Position numbers and translations under genes: made by a program
The notes under the pieces: model-generated
The model's database searches: none
What the model saw: the letters and a program-made list of their open reading frames with translations, nothing else
What the model was told of the DNA's origin: nothing
In this document: positions 15,259 through 22,504 of the stretch, one piece after another
How the letters are laid out: each line of letters opens with the position of its first letter
Numbering within the stretch: position 1 is the stretch's first letter
NCBI GenBank assembly: GCA_029210915.1
Contig: JARGGJ010000014.1
Span: 1 to 38,511 of the forward strand
Length of the DNA: 38,511 nt
Source: Patescibacteria group bacterium
GTDB taxonomy: Bacteria > Patescibacteriota > Patescibacteriia > 2-12-FULL-60-25
Reading direction: 5' to 3'

Positions 15259-15990
15259 TTAATTAGAATTCCCAGCTCGCCATTCGGCGATTTTTTTATG
15301 ATCTCCCGAAAGCAAAACCGGCGGTACTTTTAAACCCATAAAATCTTCGGGTCTGCTGTATTGCGGATATTCTCGATTTTCACCATTACTCCAAGATTCC
15401 TCATCCAATGATGCTTCCTGACCCAAAACTCCGGGTCTCAACCGCGCAACCGCATCCAACATAACCAATGACGCCAATTCTCCACCCGTCAAAACATAAG
15501 GACCAATGGAAAGTTCTTCGTGCACTAAATGCTTTGCAACCCTCTCATCCACCCCTTCATATCTTCCGCACACAAAAACAAGACGATCGTATTTAGATAA
15601 TCTCTGCGCATCTTTCTGAGTAAAAAGCTTACCCTTGGCACTGGTCAATATTACTCTCGTCTTTAACTTTGCTTTTGATTTTACCATGACCGACTCTGAT
15701 CCAATCAACCTCTTGCCACTGTTCACTGACCACTTACCACTCACCAATTTCAAAGCCTTCATAGCACTATAAATCGGCTCAACCTGCAATATCATACCCG
15801 GTCCACCGCCAAATGGTTTATCATCAACTCTATTATGTTTATCTGTTGTATACTTCCTTATATCGTGTGCTTCAACTTTAAGAAATCCGGCTTTTTGAGC
15901 ACGACCTAAAATCGACTGTGACGCATACCCATCAATCATCTCGGGGAATATGGTCAAAACATCAACTTGCAACTTAGTATTCTTTTTCAT
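15259..15990 (-). CDS. trmD: tRNA (guanine37-N1)-methyltransferase TrmD
   Basis: Methylates G37 next to the anticodon of tRNAs reading CNN codons, using SAM, and prevents +1 frameshifting. It is a SPOUT-fold homodimer. Recognisable parts are VDVLTIFPEM at the N-terminus, PFGGGPGM, VCGRYEGVDERV and the knot region IGPYVLTGGELA. The start is put at ATG 15990 (MKKNTKLQ). The ATG at 16014 lies in a GTACGAT word repeat that looks non-coding. There is an insertion of roughly 25 residues (VSGKWSVNSGKR and on) between the SAM domain strands. Its DNA is made of AGTGGTAAGTGG-like words resembling the intergenic repeats. It is downstream of rpsP and khpA, but separated by a terminator. Confidence 0.95.
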   Translation of the reverse strand: MKKNTKLQVDVLTIFPEMIDGYASQSILGRAQKAGFLKVEAHDIRKYTTDKHNRVDDKPFGGGPGMILQVEPIYSAMKALKLVSGKWSVNSGKRLIGSESVMVKSKAKLKTRVILTSAKGKLFTQKDAQRLSKYDRLVFVCGRYEGVDERVAKHLVHEELSIGPYVLTGGELASLVMLDAVARLRPGVLGQEASLDEESWSNGENREYPQYSRPEDFMGLKVPPVLLSGDHKKIAEWRAGNSN

Positions 15991-16060
15991 GATATCATTT
16001 CGTACATCGTACATCGTACATCGTACAACGTCTAGGTGAGATCAATTGTTATCGCAAAGA

Positions 16061-16084
16061 AAAAAGACGCCTTAGCGTCTTTTT
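16061..16084. terminator. Bidirectional intrinsic terminator between khpA and trmD
   Basis: GACGC/GCGTC around CTTA with A-run and T-run on the two sides. On the minus strand it follows khpA. Confidence 0.85.
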
Positions 16085-16143
16085 CACTTTTTCACGCACC
16101 TTGTTCCATGTTATATGTTACAAGTTGCATGTTACATGTATTG

Positions 16144-16500
16144 TTAGATTCCGAGATCTGCAAGATCCTGATCCATCGGTGAAGCATCTTCACTGGCTGC
16201 TTGAGCCGGTGCTGTTGCTTTGTTATCCTGATGAGCCTGACGTGCACCTTCCGGTTCAAAAATCTTGAGGTTAACACGTGCATTTTCCTTTGCTCCGACC
16301 GTCTTTAGAAGGATGCGGAGTGCGCGGGCTGTTTGACCTTGGCGGCCAATTACATAACCCATATCATCTTGATTGATGTAAAGGGTAATGAGCACACCGC
16401 GCTCGTCAACTGTTCGTTCTGTACGAACATCATCCGGGTGATTCACAATGGATTTCACCAAGAATTCAATAAACTGCTGGTCCTTAAACTCTTCTGCCAT
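16144..16500 (-). CDS. khpA: KH-domain RNA-binding protein KhpA
   Basis: A 118-residue single-KH-domain protein. The first 80 residues are the KH fold, with the GxxG loop GRQG at 52-55 (YVIGRQGQTARALRILL) that grips single-stranded RNA. The last 35 residues form an Ala/Gln/Asp-rich disordered tail beyond the usual 75-80 residues. KhpA acts with KhpB in RNA regulation and cell-division control in Gram-positive bacteria. The rpsP-khpA-trmD order is the common bacterial one. Here it has its own promoter (16693-16721) and terminators on both sides. Confidence 0.92.
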   Translation of the reverse strand: MAEEFKDQQFIEFLVKSIVNHPDDVRTERTVDERGVLITLYINQDDMGYVIGRQGQTARALRILLKTVGAKENARVNLKIFEPEGARQAHQDNKATAPAQAASEDASPMDQDLADLGI

Positions 16501-16692
16501 ATCGGCGATATGTCCGCACCGTGTACCGTATTCATATTAATACAAATAACGACATACGCATTACGGACTATTATTTTGAACTTACCTTCTTTATTTGTTA
16601 CATGTTACATGTCACAAATTTATAGTGCAGGCAAGTTATGTTAATTGTAATTTTCCGGTTTTAAGCGGCACCTTCACTTAAAACATGTACTT

Positions 16693-16721
16693 AGAATAGC
16701 ACAAAAAGCACGAAATGTCAA
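16693..16721 (-). promoter_or_regulatory. Promoter of khpA
   Basis: On the minus strand TTGACA (16721-16716), a 17-nt spacer ending TGC, and TATTCT (16698-16693). Confidence 0.75.
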
Positions 16722-16740
16722 CAAAAGGCTTAACAAAGCA

Positions 16741-16763
16741 AAAAAGAGCTTGCGCTCTTTTTT
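16741..16763. terminator. Intrinsic terminator after rpsP
   Basis: GAGC/GCTC around TTGC with A/T runs on both sides, seven bases past the rpsP stop. Confidence 0.85.
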
Positions 16764-16769
16764 AATATT

Positions 16770-17237
16770 TTACTCAGCTTTTGGCTCTTCTGCAGATGCC
16801 TCTTCCACCGGCTTCTCCTCGGACTTTGCATCTTCCGGAACCGGAGTTTCTGCAGGTGTTTCTTCCTTAGGAGCTGGTACAGTCTCTACCTTTGCAGCTT
16901 CTTTAGCCTCTTCCTTGGCTTTGTCTGATGCTTTTTGCTTTTTAGCAATTGCTTCATGACGTTTCTTGGAAAGTTTAATTGATTTACGTTTCTCACCCTT
17001 TACAACACCCTGGTCTACAAGCAAATTCCATACCGTATCCGAGCATTGTGCCCCATTAGAAATCCAATGTGTAATACGATCTGATTTTAAAGTTACTGTA
17101 ACCGGGTTTGTTCGCGGGTTGTAATGGCCAAGTATTTCCAAAGCTTTACCCCAAGGGTCACGAGCTTTTTCGCAAACAATAAGGCGATACTCCGGCTGTT
17201 TCTTCTTGCCAATACGAGTTAATCTAATGTGTAACAT
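16770..17237 (-). CDS. rpsP: 30S ribosomal protein S16 with long acidic tail
   Basis: The first 80 residues are S16 (MLHIRLTRIGKKKQPEYRL, then DPWGKALEILGHYNP), a small-subunit assembly protein that binds 16S rRNA. The next 75 residues are a Lys/Ala then Ala/Pro/Glu-rich extension absent from most S16 proteins and probably disordered. Similar low-complexity tails occur on khpA and the HU-like protein in this window. It has a strong promoter at 17405-17433 and is followed at once by a terminator, so it seems monocistronic despite the conserved gene order. Confidence 0.96.
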   Translation of the reverse strand: MLHIRLTRIGKKKQPEYRLIVCEKARDPWGKALEILGHYNPRTNPVTVTLKSDRITHWISNGAQCSDTVWNLLVDQGVVKGEKRKSIKLSKKRHEAIAKKQKASDKAKEEAKEAAKVETVPAPKEETPAETPVPEDAKSEEKPVEEASAEEPKAE

Positions 17238-17249
17238 ACTATCGCTACG

Positions 17250-17325
17250 CTTTAATTAATAAATAATAAATAATAAATAATAAAGATCCTATCGCTTTTT
17301 TATTTATTATTTGTACTTTGTTATT
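17250..17325. repeat. AT-rich TTATTATTTG-type word repeat
   Basis: Tandem AATAAATAATAAAT words on one side and TTTATTATTTGTA words on the other form an imperfect palindrome. Similar tracts lie at 15225-15260, 26898-26957, 33331-33356 and 33415-33482. Confidence 0.65.
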
Positions 17326-17404
17326 TGAAGATTGTGTTACCAGGCACAACAATCAAATTACGAGCAAATGATGAGGTACTCGTACCTCAATCGATGATGG
17401 GCAT

Positions 17405-17433
17405 ATAATAGTGAAAAACCCACTTTTTGTCAA
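17405..17433 (-). promoter_or_regulatory. Promoter of rpsP
   Basis: On the minus strand TTGACA (17433-17428), a 17-nt spacer and TATTAT (17410-17405). Confidence 0.8.
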
Positions 17434-17443
17434 TACTCACAAC

Positions 17444-17467
17444 AAAAAAAGAGCATTTACGCTCTTT
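17444..17467 (-). terminator. Intrinsic terminator after thioredoxin
   Basis: On the minus strand GAGC, GTAAAT, GCTC and a seven-T run. Confidence 0.85.
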
Positions 17468-17509
17468 CCCTTAGCTGTTAGCTATCTGCTATCAGCTATC
17501 TGCTGATTT

Positions 17510-17827
17510 TTAGAGGAATTTCTCAAGCTTCGACATAAGAGCATCCTTTGGCATACCGCCAACGATTTGCTCGGCAACAGCACCATCTTTAAACAAAAGC
17601 ATTGTAGGGATAGACATAATCCCGTACTTACCTGCCGTTGCCTGATTCTCATCAACATTTAACTTGCCAACCTTGATCTTACCTTCAAGCTCGGTGGCCA
17701 ACTCATCAACTATAGGAGCCATCATTTGGCACGGACCGCACCAAGGCGCCCAAAAATCAACAAGTACGAGGCTGCCGGCCTTGATTGCCTCTTCTTCAAA
17801 ATTGTCATCAGTAAAAACAAAACTCAT
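17510..17827 (-). CDS. trxA: Thioredoxin
   Basis: A 105-residue cytoplasmic disulfide reductase with the standard thioredoxin fold and no signal peptide. The active site is WCGPC with Cys30 and Cys33 in FWAPWCGPCQMMAP. The conserved cis-proline lies in MSIPTMLLF, and the buried Asp in VLVDFWA is present. The length is typical. No thioredoxin reductase is seen in the window. It is monocistronic, with a terminator directly downstream. The upstream region is made of TAGTATTTAGTACTTAG words, so its promoter is hard to place. Confidence 0.97.
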   Translation of the reverse strand: MSFVFTDDNFEEEAIKAGSLVLVDFWAPWCGPCQMMAPIVDELATELEGKIKVGKLNVDENQATAGKYGIMSIPTMLLFKDGAVAEQIVGGMPKDALMSKLEKFL

Positions 17828-18004
17828 ATTTTTTAAAGTATCTGGTATCTAGTATTTAGTACTTAGCAAATAACTCTGCCAAATACAATATACCATATAC
17901 AAAATACCTACTTAAAAACTTTAAAACTTATGACCTCTAGGATAATCACTCGTGGTTTTTTTAGCAACCCACTTAACAACAACTTATTAACACTACTAAG
18001 TAAC

Positions 18005-18056
18005 AAGATTAAAGTAACAAGTTCATCAAGAATAATCTTAATCAACCCTTGATGAT
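18005..18056. repeat. Intergenic inverted repeat (TTCATCAAGAG family), copy 2
   Basis: AAGATTAAAGTAACAAG and TTCATCAAG match the copy after tdk (2520-2547). The right arm is shortened to CCCTTGATGA. Confidence 0.65.
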
Positions 18057-18080
18057 TCGAGCTAAGCTCAATATTGTTTC

Positions 18081-18133
18081 AACTTTATAAACTTTACGAA
18101 CTTTACGAACTTTACGAACTTTATAAACTTTCA
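18081..18133. repeat. Tandem nonamer array (AACTTTACG)
   Basis: Six direct 9-bp units with small variations between infB and trxA. They are too short and spacer-free for a CRISPR. Confidence 0.8.
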
Positions 18134-18139
18134 ACTAAT

Positions 18140-20170
18140 CTACCTCGGCATCTCCACTTTCTGTGTTTTCGATTCTTCCGTATAAAAATCCAAACGATCG
18201 CCAACTTCCAATTTTTCTTTGCCGTGGTAAGAGACCCCGCATTCTTGACCGGAAGAAACTTCTTTAACTTTTTCCTTGCCAACTTGCAACGACTCGACAT
18301 CCCCTTGCCCAACAGGTTGTTCTTCCTCACCCTCCTTGCGCCAAACTATCATTTTAGCACCGGATTTTGCTTCACCTGTTTTAATTTTACAACCAACAAC
18401 CATTCTGTCTTTCTCGGTTCTAAAAATAGCAACAACTTCTCCTTTGCCTAATTCCGTTCGCACAACCTCATCGGGCAACAAAGCGTTTAACCTCGCTATA
18501 ACATCATCAATAAGTTCATAAATAATTTTATATGTAACCAATTGCACGCCCTGATCACGAGCCATTACGGATGCTTGAGTGGTGGCAACGGTATTGAATC
18601 CATATATAACGGAATTCTCCGAAGATGTAGCCGCTTCAATATCATTTTCCGTTACATTGCCCAAACCTTTTTTGATAACCTCCACGCTTACATGGTCATG
18701 TTGTATTTTTTCCAACATTCCCAAGATAGCCTCGAGCGATCCTAAAACATCCGCTTTCAAAATAACATTTAATGTTGCGTGGCCTTGTTTATTTTTATCT
18801 TCCTCTTTAATACTCTTAACTGCCGTAAACTGGTTGGTGGCCAAATTCCCGGATTTGGCTTTACGTTTTTCCAAGTGCTTCCAGTCATCCGGCACTTCAA
18901 ATATATCTCCAACCGATGGCGCTGTTTTAAAACCCAAAACTTTAACAGGTGTTCCCGGTGGTGCCTCATCTACCGTATCACCTTTATAATCACGCATTGC
19001 ACGAACCCTGCCCATAAGATTTCCATTTACTCCCAAGTAATCATTACGTTTTAAAGTACCAATTTGCACAAGCGCGGTTGCAACCGGGCCTTCGCCTTTA
19101 TCAACGTGCGCTTCAATAATTGTTCCGCTGGCTAATCTTGCAGGATTGGACATGAGCTGCTCTGCGTTCATATCCGAAATAAGTAAAATAACTTCCAACA
19201 AATCATCAATGCCGATTCCCTCTTTGGCTGATATTTTTACCATTGGCACATCACCGCCCCAAGCTTCGGTTGTAACCCCGACTTCTGCGAGTTCCGCCAG
19301 CACGCGATCTATATCGGCTTCCGGTTTATCAATCTTATTAAGCGCCACCACAAAAGGAATCTTTGCGGCTTTTATAATATCTATAACTTCTCTTGTTTGC
19401 GGCTGAACCCCATCATCGGCAGCAACAACAAGTACAGCAATATCGGCAACCTTGGCTCCACGCGAACGCATTACCGTAAAAGCTTCGTGCCCCGGAGTAT
19501 CAATAAAAGTAATCAAACGATTCTTACGCGTCGCTTGATAAGCTCCAATATGTTGAGTGATCCCGCCAGCCTCGGCATCCATAACATGTGTCCTTCTGAT
19601 AGCGTCTAAAGTTTTGGTTTTACCATGGTCAACATGCCCCATTACAACCACAACCGGCGGCCTGGATGCCATGTTCTCATCAGTATCACCCTCTATTGTT
19701 CTTTGTAATTTATTTTGCGCAGCTTCCTCTGTTTTAACCTGCTTGGCATCCGCATCTTCTTGAGTTGCCTCAAAACCCAACTCATCGGCAATTATTGCGG
19801 CTGTCTCAAAATCCAACCTTTCATTCTGTGATGCCAAAATACCGGCTTTCATCAATTCTTGGATAACGCGAGTAACCGGCAAATTCAACCTCCCTGCCAA
19901 TTCTCTAACTATAATAACGGATGGTAAAGTAATTTTTTTCTTTTCACCGGCATCCCCTACCTCAGCTCCGGATTCGGTTGAAAGCTCTAAAAGCTGTCCG
20001 CGCAATCTCTGGCGTCTCTGCTCCATCGTCCACTTCTTAAAAATTTGCTCAGCAGTACGATTGTCGAGTTTTACAGCTCTTTGGCCAATATCAAAACCAA
20101 GCTTAGGCAGCTTTTCTAACAATTCTTGTGGCGTAACCTTAAGTCTACGCGCTAAATCACTTACATTCAT
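18140..20170 (-). CDS. infB: Translation initiation factor IF-2
   Basis: A GTPase that brings initiator tRNA to the 30S subunit and promotes subunit joining. The 676-residue length is near the short end, as the N-terminal region is reduced. Two small IF2-N helical modules are visible at 1-45 ([20 protein letters not shown]) and about 80-135. The G domain has G1 GHVDHGKT (178-185), G2 in [11 protein letters not shown]3 DTPGHE, G4 NKID and G5 SAK. Domains II-IV follow, with the IF2-like beta-barrels and the C1/C2 regions. Promoter 20178-20206 lies just before the ATG, so the leader is very short. No nusA or rbfA neighbours are present, unlike the classic infB operon, but truB is close by. Confidence 0.97.
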   Translation of the reverse strand: MNVSDLARRLKVTPQELLEKLPKLGFDIGQRAVKLDNRTAEQIFKKWTMEQRRQRLRGQLLELSTESGAEVGDAGEKKKITLPSVIIVRELAGRLNLPVTRVIQELMKAGILASQNERLDFETAAIIADELGFEATQEDADAKQVKTEEAAQNKLQRTIEGDTDENMASRPPVVVVMGHVDHGKTKTLDAIRRTHVMDAEAGGITQHIGAYQATRKNRLITFIDTPGHEAFTVMRSRGAKVADIAVLVVAADDGVQPQTREVIDIIKAAKIPFVVALNKIDKPEADIDRVLAELAEVGVTTEAWGGDVPMVKISAKEGIGIDDLLEVILLISDMNAEQLMSNPARLASGTIIEAHVDKGEGPVATALVQIGTLKRNDYLGVNGNLMGRVRAMRDYKGDTVDEAPPGTPVKVLGFKTAPSVGDIFEVPDDWKHLEKRKAKSGNLATNQFTAVKSIKEEDKNKQGHATLNVILKADVLGSLEAILGMLEKIQHDHVSVEVIKKGLGNVTENDIEAATSSENSVIYGFNTVATTQASVMARDQGVQLVTYKIIYELIDDVIARLNALLPDEVVRTELGKGEVVAIFRTEKDRMVVGCKIKTGEAKSGAKMIVWRKEGEEEQPVGQGDVESLQVGKEKVKEVSSGQECGVSYHGKEKLEVGDRLDFYTEESKTQKVEMPR

Positions 20171-20177
20171 ACACCTG

Positions 20178-20206
20178 AGCTTAGTAAATTTTGGCTAAAA
20201 AGTCAA
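20178..20206 (-). promoter_or_regulatory. Promoter of infB
   Basis: On the minus strand TTGACT (20206-20201), a 17-nt spacer and TAAGCT (20183-20178). The -10 lies seven bases before the infB ATG, again a leaderless-type arrangement. Confidence 0.65.
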
Positions 20207-20214
20207 GAAAAATA

Positions 20215-20233
20215 CCACCCTTTCAGGTGGTTA
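20215..20233 (-). other. Hairpin upstream of infB
   Basis: CCACC/GGTGG around CTTTCA. On the minus strand it lies after the 183-aa gene and is followed by only a short A/T tract, so it may be a weak terminator for that gene. Confidence 0.4.
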
Positions 20234-20272
20234 GAGCCATAAAAACAGGCTTTTGTTGATTTTGTGCAAAGC

Positions 20273-20824
20273 CTAAGGCTTTATGAGGGTTCGAGATTTA
20301 CCATTCCACACGAATCTCGATTGCATAACCTCTCGCGGATCAGCACTCGAGCAACAGCACACTGCCCATGAATAACCTTCATGTTTCGCTTTCAAGACTT
20401 TGATAAATCGCCTCTGCTCGAGATTCAACTCACCATAACGAACCAACCAAACATTTTGACCATGCCCAATCCTTCTTTTACAGTAAGGGCAAGTTGGATC
20501 TAACTCATGAAGCAGCTTCTCAAAAAAACATTGCGGACAAAGAGCAATCTCTCTATGGCCCAAAATCCTGCCCTTCGATCCCTCGGGATCAAACAACACA
20601 ACATCTTCGTAGGTCATAAGCGAAGCTAATAACTCTCTTTTCTTTAGTGCTCCATACAACACCTTGGGAGCCCTAAACACAAAAGCTCGTGCCGCCTTGT
20701 GACCGCAAGAATACTTTGGAAACCCACCCTTAAAATAAACATCCAGAAAAGATAACAACACAATGGGACCCGCATATTGTTTTGGGCTGTTAATACCCTC
20801 GAGAGCCGGATAACTGATTTCCAT
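20273..20824 (-). CDS. Hypothetical zinc-binding protein
   Basis: A 183-residue protein that I do not recognise. Around residues 105-135 it has CPQC and CPYC, two knuckles 20-some residues apart that likely bind zinc. There are also His/Cys in YSCGHKAARAF and a CCCSS run near the end. The start is taken at the second ATG (MEISYPAL), preceded by GAGGG. The first ATG at 20863 overlaps the predicted -10 and so would not be in the transcript. It sits between infB and truB but has its own promoter. Confidence 0.7.
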   Translation of the reverse strand: MEISYPALEGINSPKQYAGPIVLLSFLDVYFKGGFPKYSCGHKAARAFVFRAPKVLYGALKKRELLASLMTYEDVVLFDPEGSKGRILGHREIALCPQCFFEKLLHELDPTCPYCKRRIGHGQNVWLVRYGELNLEQRRFIKVLKAKHEGYSWAVCCCSSADPREVMQSRFVWNGKSRTLIKP

Positions 20825-20861
20825 CTCTTTTCCCTCTCTATAACTTAAAAGATCTACCCGC

Positions 20862-20890
20862 ATTTAGTCACAAAACTACAAAATAGTCAA
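20862..20890 (-). promoter_or_regulatory. Promoter of the zinc-binding protein gene
   Basis: On the minus strand TTGACT (20890-20885), a 17-nt spacer and CTAAAT (20867-20862). Confidence 0.55.
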
Positions 20891-20904
20891 CCCTTATTAA
20901 ATAT

Positions 20905-20960
20905 CAAATCGCAAATAGCAAGAGTTACTTTAGCTTCTCTTGCTATTTGTTATTTGCGAT
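20905..20960. repeat. Long intergenic palindrome, copy 2
   Basis: CAAATAGCAAGAG (20912-20924) pairs with CTCTTGCTATTTG (20937-20949). Its loop TTACTTTAGCTT is almost the reverse complement of the loop of the copy at 1877-1922. The right arm also carries TTGTTA, which fits a -35 box for truB. Confidence 0.8.
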
Positions 20961-20975
20961 TAGTCATTGTACGAT
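20947..20975 (+). promoter_or_regulatory. Possible leaderless promoter of truB
   Basis: TTGTTA (20947-20952), a 17-nt spacer and TACGAT (20970-20975), six bases before the ATG at 20982. Confidence 0.4.
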
Positions 20976-20981
20976 AAGTCA

Positions 20982-21659
20982 ATGATCCCCGAAGAAGGCC
21001 TATTGTTACTCATCGATAAACCCGTAGATTTCACCTCGCACGATGTGGTTAACGTAATACGCAAAAAATTCAACACCCGCCGAGTTGGCCACGGTGGTAC
21101 TTTGGATCCCTTCGCGACCGGCTTACTCATAGTTGGAGTTGGCCGTGCAACTAAAAAACTCACAAACATAGTCGGTCTCGATAAAACCTATGAAGCCACA
21201 GCAACCTTGGGCGCAACTTCAGATACTTACGATCTAACGGGGGAGATCGTCGCTCGTCCCACGTCCCACGTCCTCCCTCCTTTCGCGAAAGGAGGGATCC
21301 CGCGTCAGGAGGAAATCGATAAAGCTATGGAAAATTTCCGCGGATCCATCGAGCAAAAAGCTCCGGCGTATTCCGCTAAAAAAGTAAAAGGCAAAAAACT
21401 CTACGAGCTCGCGCGTGCCGGAGAAGACGTTGAACACCTCCGCCCTACCAAAAAAGTAGATATCACAGAACTGGAAGTTGCCGATTACAACTATCCCATT
21501 TTAAAATTCCGCGTCACCTGCTCCTCGGGCACCTACATCCGCTCTCTCGCCAATGACATCGGCGAAGTACTAGGTTGCGGAGCCTACCTTACAGAGTTAC
21601 GACGTACCCGTATCGGGGAATACAAGCTCGAAGATGCGAAACAATTAAACGAAATTTAG
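20982..21659 (+). CDS. truB: tRNA pseudouridine(55) synthase TruB
   Basis: Converts U55 in the T-loop of tRNAs to pseudouridine. The catalytic Asp is residue 42 in HGGTLDPFATG, and the KTYEA and YSAKKV motifs are present. At 225 residues it lacks the C-terminal PUA domain of longer TruB proteins. The start is ATG 20982, reading MIPEEGLLLL. The upstream TTG at 20967 is less likely. Residues 91-109 (ARPTSHVLPPFAKGGIPRQ) are an insertion encoded by a CCACGTCC word run and a perfect 22-bp palindrome, not typical TruB sequence. Confidence 0.95.
   Translation: MIPEEGLLLLIDKPVDFTSHDVVNVIRKKFNTRRVGHGGTLDPFATGLLIVGVGRATKKLTNIVGLDKTYEATATLGATSDTYDLTGEIVARPTSHVLPPFAKGGIPRQEEIDKAMENFRGSIEQKAPAYSAKKVKGKKLYELARAGEDVEHLRPTKKVDITELEVADYNYPILKFRVTCSSGTYIRSLANDIGEVLGCGAYLTELRRTRIGEYKLEDAKQLNEI
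21275..21296. repeat. Palindromic repeat inside truB
   Basis: CCCTCCTTTCG mirrors CGAAAGGAGGG, a 22-bp perfect palindrome translated as part of LPPFAKGGI. It resembles the first hairpin of the double-hairpin repeat family and adds residues without breaking the frame. Confidence 0.75.
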
Positions 21660-21728
21660 TAAAAAAAATAAATTTTCAAATCTTCAAAAAAACAATCTTT
21701 GTAAAGAACATTTTTAGTATCGAACCAC

Positions 21729-21749
21729 ACTTCTTAAACGAAGTTTTTT
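21729..21749 (+). terminator. Intrinsic terminator of truB
   Basis: ACTTC/GAAGT around TTAAAC followed by a T-run. Confidence 0.75.
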
Positions 21750-21754
21750 ATTAC

Positions 21755-21783
21755 TTGACTCTTAATTCAAATCAAAGCATTAT
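21755..21783 (+). promoter_or_regulatory. Promoter of the 85-aa membrane protein gene
   Basis: TTGACT (21755-21760), a 17-nt spacer and CATTAT (21778-21783). Confidence 0.6.
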
Positions 21784-21814
21784 TTAACATAGAACCTTCA
21801 AGGAGATCACAATC

Positions 21815-22072
21815 ATGTACGCACCTCACACACTCGAGCACCTCAAACAACAAAAAGAAACAATGGAGCTTATCGGTGCCATGGATGGTTGGGACAAGTT
21901 TAAATACTTTGCTTCTCAAGTCGGTATGGCTGTAGGATTAATATCCGTTCTGTATTTTTTGGAACCATCGATCAGTGGCTGGGTTTTTGGCATCATCATA
22001 ATACCCATTGGAGCTATTTGCGCTCTTATCTTCTACCTTTTTGCCGCCCTACTCGAAACCATCTTTGGCTAG
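21815..22072 (+). CDS. Small two-helix membrane protein
   Basis: An 85-residue protein of unknown function with a polar, possibly helical N-terminus (HTLEHLKQQKETMEL). Two transmembrane helices follow, about 33-49 (SQVGMAVGLISVLYFLE) and 55-82 (WVFGIIIIPIGAICALIFYL). AAGGAGAT precedes the ATG, and it has its own promoter and terminator, so it is a complete single-gene unit. Confidence 0.8.
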   Translation: MYAPHTLEHLKQQKETMELIGAMDGWDKFKYFASQVGMAVGLISVLYFLEPSISGWVFGIIIIPIGAICALIFYLFAALLETIFG

Positions 22073-22080
22073 AGCTCAAC

Positions 22081-22103
22081 CCTCCTCTACACGGAGGTTT
22101 TTT
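22081..22103 (+). terminator. Intrinsic terminator
   Basis: CCTCC/GGAGG around TCTACAC, then six T. Confidence 0.9.
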
Positions 22104-22504
22104 GTTTTCGGATATTATCCATCATGCATAATGCATTATTCATTGTATAGTTATCGGAGTAATTTAAGCGAAAATCAAGCATAATCAAGGCTCAGACAGT
22201 AACCTTGCCAGCCACCCAAATCCCTGCTACATTATATACGCAGAAATTAATGTTATTAACCGACTCGGATGCAACTTTTCGTGATGTCAATCTCTTCAAG
22301 AACTTACTCTGAATTTCCCGCTCCAAACTCTCAAGCAAATGATACCAATTTTCCGGATTACGTTTACACGTTCATAACGTTTTTAACGAGTTAACGAGGA
22401 TACCATATAGCTACCAAACTCGTTACAAACGTTCTAACGTTATAAGCGATTATATTATAGCGGGGTTTTGAACAATACGAATAAGCAAGCCGAGCGTATA
22501 AATT
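22104..22504 (+). other. Intergenic region before rny
   Basis: No gene. A candidate rny promoter is TTGCCA, a 17-nt spacer ending TGC, and TACATT near 22205-22235. The rest, 22361-22448, is CGTTATAACG/TTAACGAG word repeats. A TATAAA directly before the rny ATG is too close to act as its -10. Confidence 0.5.
22361..22448. repeat. AACGTT-word repeat tract before rny
   Basis: Repeated ATAACGT, TTAACGAG and CTAACGTTAT words that can pair with each other, related to the tracts at 24161-24204 and 34284-34368. Confidence 0.6.

Larger units (their letters stand above)
17828..18139. other. Intergenic region with repeats
   Basis: No gene. It holds TATCTGGTATCTAG words (17835-17870), a TTCATCAAGA-type inverted repeat (18005-18056), and six tandem AACTTTACG/AACTTTATA nonamers (18081-18133). 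Confidence 0.6.

Noticed and set aside
18081-18133. CRISPR array candidate
   Set aside because: Direct 9-bp units without spacers. No cas genes are in the window.
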